From assembly GCA_020025175.1 (NCBI GenBank), contig JAHHSM010000026.1, positions 1 through 19,811 on the forward strand: a stretch of 19,811 nt of DNA. The letters run 5' to 3'. Shown here one piece after another: positions 8,357 through 14,329 of the stretch. The stretch comes from Oscillospiraceae bacterium (GTDB taxonomy: Bacteria; Bacillota; Clostridia; Oscillospirales; Oscillospiraceae). The stretch's first letter is position 1. Each line of letters starts with the position of its first letter. Made by a program: the position numbers and the translations under genes. The notes under the pieces are model-generated. The model made no database searches. It had not been told where the DNA came from and saw nothing but the letters and a program-made list of their open reading frames with translations.

Positions 8357-8545
8357 ATCAATCGCGGTTCCACTCCTGCATTTTACTTGGAGAGCTTATA
8401 TCGCAGCTCATACGGAGGACATTACTCCCCATGCTCCCGGACGCACTTCACACATTCCTCCGCAAGGATGCTTTCAGCCGATGACATCCTCTCTCTTTTC
8501 TTTGGCATTCGTGCTACTCTTTCCGTTCATTGCAATGATACTAAT
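8321..8545 (-). promoter_or_regulatory. T-box riboswitch, tRNA-Cys responsive, controlling cysE-cysS-sdaA
   Basis: Minus-strand leader RNA. The T-box core GGAGTGGAACCGCG lies around 8376-8363 and matches the consensus that pairs with the tRNA acceptor end. In stem I an internal loop has AGAGTA on the 5' side and GAAGTGCG on the 3' side, flanked by CGGA/TCCG and GCAC/GTGT pairings. This places TGC (8445-8443), a cysteine codon, as specifier. The distal stem GGATG/CATCC with the GCTGAAAG motif is also visible. Uncharged tRNA-Cys should favour the antiterminator and allow transcription of cysE, cysS and probably the serine dehydratase gene. Confidence 0.95.
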
Positions 8546-8550
8546 TCAAT

Positions 8551-8579
8551 ATATTAGCATTTTCCAAAAAATGTGTCAA
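8551..8579 (-). promoter_or_regulatory. Strong sigma-A promoter of the cysteine T-box operon
   Basis: On the minus strand a perfect TTGACA (8579-8574) and TAATAT (8556-8551) are separated by 17 bases. Transcription should begin near 8544, at the expected 5' end of the T-box leader. Confidence 0.88.
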
Positions 8580-8644
8580 GAGTACAGCTGGGCAAACCGG
8601 TTAAATCACTGCAAAACCAACGCAGGGCTCACGCTCTAACGCCC

Positions 8645-9244
8645 TTACAATCGCAGTGCTTTCTTTGGGCATTTACGCACACACGCACCACAGCCCATAC
8701 AAAGTGCATCATCAATGACAACTTGCTTTCCCAGCACCTGAACAGCATTCACCGGGCAGCATTTTGCGCAGAGCTTACATCCAACGCAGTTCTCCCCAAT
8801 CAATTTTACCATACCCCAATCTGTCCTGCTGCGCTTTGTGTCCGCCATATGGCGCAGCGCACACGCACAATGCTCATCGCAGCGCGCGAAGTAACCTTTT
8901 CCCTCCGAATGCTTTACCTCAAGCAGCACCTTGCGGTCTAACAATTTGCGGATCATGATTGATGCCTTCATCCGCAGTTCTGGGCGCAAGCGCCCCTCCA
9001 GCTCTGTGAGAGACATTGGTTTTCCTTTTTCAGAAAAAGCAGGACATATCAGCCACATTTCCACTTCTTCTGAACAAAACATTTTTCGCAACACTGCCAA
9101 AAGCGCATCATCCTGCACATTTTTTCCACACAATCGCTCCAGCATTTCTTCATGAGGCGTTACACTGCGTATATGCACTGCCGCTGCTGAGGCTGCAAAA
9201 TATGCTTCCATTTCATGAAGCAGTTCCTCATCGGTTCTATCCAT
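8645..9244 (-). CDS. Two-cluster ferredoxin-domain protein with possible winged-helix segment
   Basis: This 199-aa protein ends in a classic 2x[4Fe-4S] ferredoxin domain: first set Cys153, 156, 159, 163-Pro; second Cys182, 185, 188, 192-Pro. Residues about 77-120 (from MSLTELEGRL to GKGYFAR) have the helix-helix-beta hairpin pattern of a winged helix; I infer this by eye, not from a motif search. Between the two parts, RCDEHCACAL adds Cys122, Cys126 and Cys128, possible extra metal ligands. Similar Clostridia proteins are usually just called 4Fe-4S binding proteins, and the role is unknown: electron transfer, or an Fe-S-responsive regulator. Start ATG 9244 follows AAGGGGGG; the 34-residue upstream extension runs through the promoter region and is rejected. 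It has its own promoter and an AT-rich palindrome in the 5' region. No clear terminator follows. Confidence 0.85.
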   Translation of the reverse strand: MDRTDEELLHEMEAYFAASAAAVHIRSVTPHEEMLERLCGKNVQDDALLAVLRKMFCSEEVEMWLICPAFSEKGKPMSLTELEGRLRPELRMKASIMIRKLLDRKVLLEVKHSEGKGYFARCDEHCACALRHMADTKRSRTDWGMVKLIGENCVGCKLCAKCCPVNAVQVLGKQVVIDDALCMGCGACVRKCPKKALRL

Positions 9245-9263
9245 TCTACAGCCCCCCTTAATT

Positions 9264-9277
9264 GTTAAAAAATTAAC
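9264..9277. promoter_or_regulatory. Palindromic candidate operator GTTAA-N4-TTAAC
   Basis: A perfect 5-base inverted repeat, GTTAAAAAATTAAC, lies between the -10 box (9293-9288) and the start codon (9244) of the ferredoxin-domain gene, just downstream of the expected transcription start. Its position suits repressor binding. In AT-rich DNA such a short palindrome may also arise by chance. Confidence 0.4.
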
Positions 9278-9287
9278 TATTTGAAGA

Positions 9288-9316
9288 ATTATATCATACG
9301 ACCCACATTTTTTCAA
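9288..9316 (-). promoter_or_regulatory. Sigma-A promoter of the ferredoxin-domain gene
   Basis: On the minus strand TTGAAA (9316-9311) and a perfect TATAAT (9293-9288) are separated by 17 bases. It begins just after the terminator of the upstream gene, so the ferredoxin-domain gene is its own transcription unit. Confidence 0.85.
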
Positions 9317-9320
9317 TAAA

Positions 9321-9359
9321 AAAACTTGCTTTTGTGCATGCCGCACAAAAGCAAGTTTT
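9321..9359 (-). terminator. Intrinsic terminator of the DUF4870-like gene
   Basis: A perfect 17-base stem (9321-9337 with 9343-9359) with a 5-base loop is followed on the minus strand by TTTATT after the closing TTTT of the stem. It lies 47 bases beyond the stop codon of the upstream gene. A-rich sequence on the other side may give some rightward activity as well, but no rightward gene ends here. Confidence 0.9.
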
Positions 9360-9405
9360 CATTACGCTCCAGCTCTTTCCCATAACGGTTCTTAGTGGAA
9401 AAATA

Positions 9406-9750
9406 TCATTTTAAAAGCTTTACTTCGCCAAGAACAGGTACAGGCGTTTCTTTTCCCTTGATTGCATCAACCAATCCCATGATCCACAATACAACCGTAG
9501 AGAAGCTCAAAAGTCCGCACACGCCACGCAGTAAAGCAGATACGCCAGCCACATATTGCAGCGTCGCAATGGCAAACACTATATTCACTCCCAAATCTGC
9601 CAACAGAATGGACAACGCCTGATTCAAGTGAAATCGAGATTCCTTTCGGTTCCCTGCCAGATAAGCGATAACCCACCCAATCAGCGTTAAATATGCCACA
9701 ATATCCGTCTTGTGCTTATTTTTTGAAAACGGTACTTTTTTACTTCCCAT
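9406..9750 (-). CDS. Small membrane protein, DUF4870/Tic20-like
   Basis: This 114-aa integral membrane protein has a basic N-terminus (MGSKKVPFSKNKHK) followed by about three hydrophobic segments. AYLTLIGWVIAYLAG (near 19-33) and the FHLNQAL motif (near 41-47) resemble the DUF4870/Tic20-like family, whose role in bacteria is not settled. The start is ambiguous: ATG 9750 follows GGGGAG at 7 bases and is preferred; ATG 9765 would add MGSSI but its first codons form that ribosome binding site. It has its own promoter and a strong terminator. Further upstream the same frame continues through one TGA to another ATG at 9855. Confidence 0.75.
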   Translation of the reverse strand: MGSKKVPFSKNKHKTDIVAYLTLIGWVIAYLAGNRKESRFHLNQALSILLADLGVNIVFAIATLQYVAGVSALLRGVCGLLSFSTVVLWIMGLVDAIKGKETPVPVLGEVKLLK

Positions 9751-9903
9751 GATTGAACTCCCCATTCCATCTTCCGCTTCTATCCTCTTGTGCAGGCTGA
9801 ATCATACCCACAATGACATCGTCACACTACCATCTTTCACCGCAAATTCTGTCATGATTACAAACTGCAATTTAATATGATATGTATTTCAAAACTACAC
9901 TTC

Positions 9904-9931
9904 ATTATATACAACGCCTATTAAATTGCAA
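9904..9931 (-). promoter_or_regulatory. Probable sigma-A promoter of the DUF4870-like gene
   Basis: On the minus strand TTGCAA (9931-9926) and a perfect TATAAT (9909-9904) are separated by 16 bases, starting 6 bases after the stop codon of the ferritin-like gene. It gives a leader of about 145 bases before the gene. Confidence 0.65.
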
Positions 9932-9936
9932 GATTT

Positions 9937-10599
9937 TTACTGCAGCTGCGCCAGCAGCTTCAACACCTGATCCGCATCGCGGTAGCTCTCTTTGCTGAAG
10001 GTCCCCAGTAATCTCTGCAGGCAGGGGTCGGGCGTTGCATCCTGTGCTCGTGCATAATTGAATGCATTGCATGCCGTATCGTGATAACGCTGCCGCAATA
10101 GTTCACGATATGGCAGTCTGGGCAGTACAACCCCTGCACTGTCAAATTTTTTCTGCTCACCGGTAATGAGATAATATGCTGCCCCCAGTTCTTTCGAGCG
10201 CTGCTCCGCGTATTTCCCCAATTCACGTAAAACCATTGCTGCTGACCGATTTGGCGCGTATCTGGCAAGTTGCATATATGTGATGCTATCCACCTTCTCT
10301 TCCTGCGCAAATCCTTCCACCACCAATGATAACTCCTGTGCCTCCGAACCCATACAGCATGGATTACTTTCTGCACCAGGCAGCATCAGCAGCTGATTTC
10401 TTGCAGCGGAGCTTTGCTGTGATGTCCCGTTTACCGGCGGTGCCATCATTTGTACTGTTTGTTCCGCAGCCTGATTCGCTGCACGCGCCTGAGGATAGGG
10501 ATTCATTCCCGGTGCAACACGCTGCCAAATTCGATCATAGCGCGCATAATCCGGCACTGCTGCTGCCTGCTCAACTTCGGAAAACCTTGTATTCTCCAT
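9937..10599 (-). CDS. Ferritin-like four-helix domain protein, iron ligands largely missing
   Basis: This 220-aa protein has a Pro/Gln-rich low-complexity N-terminus (about 1-85, including DRIWQRVAPGMNPYPQ at 22-37 and CC at 81-82) followed by a four-helix bundle of ferritin/rubrerythrin type (helices near 85-116, 119-146, 164-186 and 191-219). In iron-binding members, helices 2 and 4 carry ExxH; here the corresponding places read EQRS (132-135) and ESYR (204-207), so the di-iron site seems lost. Similar proteins occur in Oscillospiraceae and their function is not known; a structural, possibly spore or envelope, role is speculation. ATG 10599 follows AAAGGAAG. It is divergent from the suf operon, with 239 bases between. 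I found no convincing sigma-A promoter for it. Confidence 0.75.
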   Translation of the reverse strand: MENTRFSEVEQAAAVPDYARYDRIWQRVAPGMNPYPQARAANQAAEQTVQMMAPPVNGTSQQSSAARNQLLMLPGAESNPCCMGSEAQELSLVVEGFAQEEKVDSITYMQLARYAPNRSAAMVLRELGKYAEQRSKELGAAYYLITGEQKKFDSAGVVLPRLPYRELLRQRYHDTACNAFNYARAQDATPDPCLQRLLGTFSKESYRDADQVLKLLAQLQ

Positions 10600-10736
10600 T
10601 GTATAACACTTCCTTTCTACGCCATCCTATGCATTTAAAGATTCGTATGTGCACAGATTGTGACAGCAGTCATATGTAAACACAGCCTGCGCACAGCAAA
10701 TTCTCTTGCAGACTGTGGTAAAATACCAAAAATCAA

Positions 10737-10765
10737 TTGCTTTTTTCCTATTTTTCTGCTATGAT
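10737..10765 (+). promoter_or_regulatory. Sigma-A promoter of the sufC-sufB-glycosyltransferase operon
   Basis: TTGCTT (10737-10742) and TATGAT (10760-10765) are separated by 17 bases, about 70 bases before the sufC start. No obvious IscR/Rrf2-like operator or riboswitch was recognised in the leader. Confidence 0.7.
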
Positions 10766-10838
10766 ATTTAATTTAGAAGTGTATAGAATTTTATATTGAA
10801 ATTCTTGCAGCCACGAACGAAAAAGGAGAGAGTGTTCT

Positions 10839-11579
10839 ATGCTGGAACTAAAAAATCTCAGCTATAGTGTCCGTAACGACGACGGCACTGAACTTCCCAT
10901 TTTAAATAATATCAATTTAACCATCGAAGACAATAAGCTGGTCGTGTTTACCGGCCCCAACGGTGGTGGAAAAACTACCCTTGCCAAGGCCATCATGGGC
11001 TTGATTCAACCCACTTCCGGCGAAATTTTCTACGATGGCATCAATATTACCCACATGAGTATTACTGAGCGCGCACGCCTCGGCATTAGCTACGGTTTTC
11101 AGCAGCCCCCCCGCTTCAAGGGTATGACGGTTCGCAATCTGTTGTGCATTGCCTCCGGCAATGCGAATCTGCCTGCGCAGCAGTGCTGCGCCTATCTGGC
11201 CCAAGTGGGCCTATGTGCAAACGACTATCTTGATCGTGAAGTAGATACCAGCCTGTCCGGTGGAGAAGTAAAGCGCATCGAAATCGCAACTGTCCTTGCA
11301 CGCAAGGGATCTATGATGATTTATGATGAACCAGAAGCAGGTATTGACCTATGGAGTTTTGCCCGCCTGACTGAGACATTCGCAGAGCTTCACAAGAAAC
11401 ACGAGTCTACCATGATTATCATTTCTCATCAAGAACGCATTATCGGTTTGGCTGATGAGATTATCGTCGTTGCAAACGGTTCCATTCGCCACCGTGGTGA
11501 TAAAGATGCAATCCTGCCTTTGATTCTGGCAGATACTCTGGCCGACTGTGCCATCACAAAGGAGTGTTCTATTAAATGA
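10839..11579 (+). CDS. sufC: Fe-S cluster assembly ATPase SufC (minimal SUF/SMS type)
   Basis: This 246-aa cytosolic ABC-type ATPase energises the SufB-type scaffold during Fe-S cluster assembly. Walker A is GPNGGGKT (39-46), the Q-loop GFQQPP (87-91), the signature LSGGE (139-143) with the SufC-typical continuation VKRIEIA, Walker B MMIYDEPEAGID (159-170) and the H-loop His197. Unlike transporter ATPases it has no linked permease; its partner is the next gene, overlapping by 4 bases (ATGA). Translation starts at ATG 10839 after AAGGAG. No sufS, sufU or sufD is nearby, so this is a two-component SufCB arrangement. Confidence 0.95.
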   Translation: MLELKNLSYSVRNDDGTELPILNNINLTIEDNKLVVFTGPNGGGKTTLAKAIMGLIQPTSGEIFYDGINITHMSITERARLGISYGFQQPPRFKGMTVRNLLCIASGNANLPAQQCCAYLAQVGLCANDYLDREVDTSLSGGEVKRIEIATVLARKGSMMIYDEPEAGIDLWSFARLTETFAELHKKHESTMIIISHQERIIGLADEIIVVANGSIRHRGDKDAILPLILADTLADCAITKECSIK

Positions 11580-12523
11580 ACAAGCTGACACAAGAATTGA
11601 ACACCATCGATGAGATTGATGCAGAATTGCTTGAAAAAATCGCTGATATGCTTGATAAGCCGGCAGGTGCGATAAACATCCGCAAAAACGGCGGCTGCGC
11701 CGCACGTGTCAGTACAGAGCATATTAAAATTGATTCGCGCACCGATGGTCACGAAGGTATTGACATTCGCATTCTCCCCGGCACCAAAAACGAAACCTGT
11801 CATATTCCGGTGGTTATGACAAGAAATATCACGGATGCTGTTTATAACGATTTTTATATCGGAGAGGACTGCGATGTAACCATTATCGCCGGCTGCGGCA
11901 TCCACAACAGTGGCTGCGGTACCTCTCAGCACGACGGCATCCACACCTTCCATATCGGCAAAAACTCTCGTGTACACTACGTTGAAAAGCACTATGGTGA
12001 AGGCGACGGTAACGGAACAAATATTATGAACCCTCAGACGATTGTTTATCTGGCCGAAGGTTCCTCCATTCATATGGATACCGCTCAAATCGGTGGTATC
12101 GACTCTACCAAACGCTACACCCGTTTTGAATGCTCCGATGGTGCAGAGGCAGTTGTAACTGAGCGCTTGCTCACACACGGAACACAGTCTGCCCACTCTG
12201 ATATGGATCTTGTCCTCAACGGCGTTGATTCCAAGGGCCGCGTGATTTCCCGCAGTGTAGCCAAGGAAAATTCTGTTCAGGTTTTCCATCCCAATGTCAT
12301 CGGAAACAATGCTTGTTTTGGTCATGTTCAATGCGACTCTATTATTATGGATCAAGGTCGCGTGGAATCCATCCCCGCTGTGACCGCAAATAACACGGAT
12401 GCCCAGCTGATTCACGAAGCTGCCATCGGCAAAATTGCCGGCGATCAGCTTTTGAAGCTCATGACCTTAGGTCTGACGGAGGAAGAAGCTGAAGATCGCA
12501 TTCTGAAAGGATTTTTGGCATGA
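11576..12523 (+). CDS. sufB: SufB-like scaffold of a minimal SufBC (SMS-type) Fe-S system
   Basis: This 315-aa protein of the SufB/SufD beta-helix family is much shorter than classical SufB (about 470-495 aa) and resembles the archaeal MJ0034-type/SmsB scaffold. The C-terminal region keeps the SufB hallmarks: HVQCDS with Cys253, the position of the SufB cluster-assembly cysteine, and LIHEAAIGKI with His280-Glu281, followed by the GLTEEEAEDRILKGF ending. There is also a Cys99/Cys107/Cys114 group (CDVTIIAGCGIHNSGCG). The retained Cys and His-Glu argue for SufB rather than SufD function; with no second SufB/D gene it probably forms a homodimer with SufC. It overlaps sufC and the following glycosyltransferase gene by 4 bases each, with GGAG upstream of the start. 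Confidence 0.9.
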   Translation: MNKLTQELNTIDEIDAELLEKIADMLDKPAGAINIRKNGGCAARVSTEHIKIDSRTDGHEGIDIRILPGTKNETCHIPVVMTRNITDAVYNDFYIGEDCDVTIIAGCGIHNSGCGTSQHDGIHTFHIGKNSRVHYVEKHYGEGDGNGTNIMNPQTIVYLAEGSSIHMDTAQIGGIDSTKRYTRFECSDGAEAVVTERLLTHGTQSAHSDMDLVLNGVDSKGRVISRSVAKENSVQVFHPNVIGNNACFGHVQCDSIIMDQGRVESIPAVTANNTDAQLIHEAAIGKIAGDQLLKLMTLGLTEEEAEDRILKGFLA

Positions 12524-13539
12524 AACTGATTTCTTTTACTGTCCCCTGCTATAACTCCGCAGAGTATATGCATATCTGTCTGGATTCTCTGCTCACCGGC
12601 GGCGATCGCATTGAGATTATCATCATCGATGACGGCTCCTCGGATAACACCGGCGTAATCGCCGATACTTATGCTGCAAAATATCCCGATATCATTAAGG
12701 TAGTCCATCAGGAGAATGGTGGACATGGTGAAGGTATCAATCAGGGATTAAGACACGCAACCTGCCCTTATTTCAAAGTGGTCGATTCCGATGACTGGGT
12801 CAATGCAGTTGCTCTGCAGCATGTTTTAAACCGTCTGGAGGCTCTTGAAAAAGAAGGCGGTGTCGATCTTATGGTCTGCAATTATGTCTATGAGCATGAT
12901 GATCGCAGCCTGCTGTCCACCATTCGTTACGGTAATGTTTTCCCGGAAAACAAGGTGATCGGCTGGGAGGACACCCGTACCTTTGCACCCAATCAGTACC
13001 TGACACTGCATTCCGCAATTTATCGTACGGATATCGTCCGCCAGAGCGGTATTGTATTGCCCAAACATATTTTCTATGAAGACAATCTCTTCGTCTACGC
13101 ACCGCTGCCTTTAACGAAAAAGATTATCTACATGAACGAAGACCTCTACCGTTATTTAATTGGTCGCGAAGGGCAGTCCGTATCCGAACAGGTCATGATG
13201 AAACGCTGCACCCACCAGATCGAAATTGCGCAGCGTATTTTCGATTTGTATGATTTGGAAGTCATTCGCAAGGAAAATCCAAAATTAGGTCGCTATATGT
13301 ATCACGAAGCCAGCTTTATGCTGGTCATCGCCGCCGTCTTTACACGCTTGAACCGTACAGTTGAAGCTGAAGAACAGGTACGAGCCATGTGGGAGCACTG
13401 CCGTCAGTCTCACCCTGTGATGGCGAAGAAAATGCGCCGTAATTTCCTGAATTTCGGTGTCAACCTACCAGGTTCTTTTGGTCGTTCTCTTGGTCTGGCT
13501 GGCTATCGCTTTGCACATAAAATAGTTCAATTTAACTAA
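12520..13539 (+). CDS. Family 2 glycosyltransferase
   Basis: This 339-aa GT-A fold glycosyltransferase transfers a sugar from a nucleotide sugar to an unknown acceptor. The N-terminal GT2 domain begins at residue 1 (FTVPCYNSAEYM), with IIIIDDGSSDNT at 33-44, GGHGEGINQGLRHA (67-80), which helps bind the nucleotide, and the metal-binding DSDDW at 89-93. The C-terminal third is helical with no clear membrane segment, so it is probably a cytosolic or peripheral enzyme. ATGA overlaps the sufB stop and AAAGGA lies 8 bases upstream, making it the third gene of the suf operon. A polysaccharide or cell-surface role is usual for the family; the link to Fe-S assembly is unexplained. Confidence 0.9.
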   Translation: MKLISFTVPCYNSAEYMHICLDSLLTGGDRIEIIIIDDGSSDNTGVIADTYAAKYPDIIKVVHQENGGHGEGINQGLRHATCPYFKVVDSDDWVNAVALQHVLNRLEALEKEGGVDLMVCNYVYEHDDRSLLSTIRYGNVFPENKVIGWEDTRTFAPNQYLTLHSAIYRTDIVRQSGIVLPKHIFYEDNLFVYAPLPLTKKIIYMNEDLYRYLIGREGQSVSEQVMMKRCTHQIEIAQRIFDLYDLEVIRKENPKLGRYMYHEASFMLVIAAVFTRLNRTVEAEEQVRAMWEHCRQSHPVMAKKMRRNFLNFGVNLPGSFGRSLGLAGYRFAHKIVQFN

Positions 13540-13581
13540 ATATATGAAGGGGAGGGAACCAATGTGTTCCACCCCCATATG

Positions 13582-13624
13582 AGATATGCCAAGCCATTGA
13601 TAAATGGCTTGGCATATCTTTTGC
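13582..13624 (+). terminator. Terminator of the suf-glycosyltransferase operon
   Basis: A perfect 17-base stem (13582-13598 with 13603-13619), with a GATA loop, closes in TCT and is followed by TTTG on the plus strand. The U tract is short but the stem is very stable. Read leftward it lacks a T run, so it is not an obvious terminator for the riboflavin operon. A G-rich/C-rich hairpin (GGGGAGGGAAC with GTTCCACCCCC, about 13549-13576) lies just before it. Confidence 0.75.
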
Positions 13625-13630
13625 TCTCGG

Positions 13631-13834
13631 TCAGCATTGACAGCTTTCCTTGGACATGGCTTCAGAATATTCAGCGTCTGCTCCGCAACTCAAAATAGAC
13701 AATATTTTGACGCAAACACGGTTTAAGCCACCGAAAGGATTGTTGTTTGTGTATTGCAGGCGGCAAAGTCTTTCACTTTGCCCTGATGCGTATGTTGCAG
13801 CAGTCCAAATATGGGAGTGCTTGCTTTGAATCAC
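13631..13834 (-). CDS. Doubtful small cysteine-containing ORF after ribH
   Basis: This 67-codon frame has five cysteines, including a CQC end (ESCQC). It could start at GTG 13834, overlapping the ribH TGA in the order GTGA, which would suit coupled translation. No ribosome binding site, known domain or signal peptide was seen, and the N-terminal part has low hydrophobicity. It may be a chance frame in the 291-base gap that otherwise holds only terminator hairpins. I do not assign a function. Confidence 0.22.
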   Translation of the reverse strand: MIQSKHSHIWTAATYASGQSERLCRLQYTNNNPFGGLNRVCVKILSILSCGADAEYSEAMSKESCQC

Positions 13835-14307
13835 CGATTAGGCTCATCCAGTTCACGCAGCAAATTGACCATTTCAATTGCAGCAACAGCACAATCAAAC
13901 CCTTTATTGCCTGCCTTGGTTCCAGCTCGCTCAATGGCCTGCTCAATATTCTCTGTGGTCAGTATACCAAACATCACAGGGATACCAGTTTCCAGCGATA
14001 CATTTGCCACCCCTTTGGATACCTCGTTGCAAACATAGTCATAATGGCTGGTACTGCCCCGAATCACAGCACCCAGACAAATCACTGCATCATATTTTCC
14101 ACTTTTAGCCATTTTGGAGGCAACGATGGGAATTTCAAATGCACCGGGTACCCATGCCACATGAATGTCGTCGGCCCTCACGTTGTGCCGAAGCAGGGCA
14201 TCCTCGGTGCCGCTCAAAAGTTTTGCAGTGATAAACTCGTTGAAACGAGCTGCCACAATGCCAATGCGGATATTTTGAGAAACAAGATTTCCTTCAAAAG
14301 TTTTCAT
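13831..14307 (-). CDS. ribH: 6,7-dimethyl-8-ribityllumazine synthase
   Basis: This 158-aa protein condenses 5-amino-6-ribitylaminouracil with 3,4-dihydroxy-2-butanone 4-phosphate, the penultimate step of riboflavin synthesis; the family forms hollow 60-subunit or pentameric shells. Visible motifs are ARFNEFI (20-26), VPGAFEIP (53-60) and GAVIRGSTSHYDYV (79-92), with the catalytic His88 at the family position. Start ATG 14307 is 8 bases after GGAG; a GTG three codons earlier is less likely. It is the last gene of ribD-ribE-ribBA-ribH, 22 bases after ribBA. Confidence 0.97.
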   Translation of the reverse strand: MKTFEGNLVSQNIRIGIVAARFNEFITAKLLSGTEDALLRHNVRADDIHVAWVPGAFEIPIVASKMAKSGKYDAVICLGAVIRGSTSHYDYVCNEVSKGVANVSLETGIPVMFGILTTENIEQAIERAGTKAGNKGFDCAVAAIEMVNLLRELDEPNR

Positions 14308-14329
14308 AATAAACACTCCATCATTTTAT

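Noticed and set aside
8580..8644. Possible terminator after the ferredoxin-domain gene
   Set aside because: Short GGGC/GCCC and CTGC/GCAG pairings exist, but without a T tract or a stable stem.
9245..9346. 34-residue N-terminal extension of the ferredoxin-domain protein
   Set aside because: It would be encoded by the promoter boxes and part of the upstream terminator; ATG 9244 has its own ribosome binding site.
10600..10736. Sporulation-type promoter for the ferritin-like gene (CATACGAAT on the minus strand)
   Set aside because: It resembles a sigma-E/K -10 box, but no -35 element lies at the right distance.
11429..12415. Long open frame on the minus strand opposite sufC/sufB (328 codons)
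   Set aside because: It is antisense to clear SufC and SufB coding sequence, has no recognised domain or ribosome binding site, and arises from codon bias.
13755..13790. Inverted repeat GGCAAAGT...ACTTTGCC as rib operon terminator
   Set aside because: An 8-base stem with a 5-base loop is present, but no T run follows in the leftward direction.
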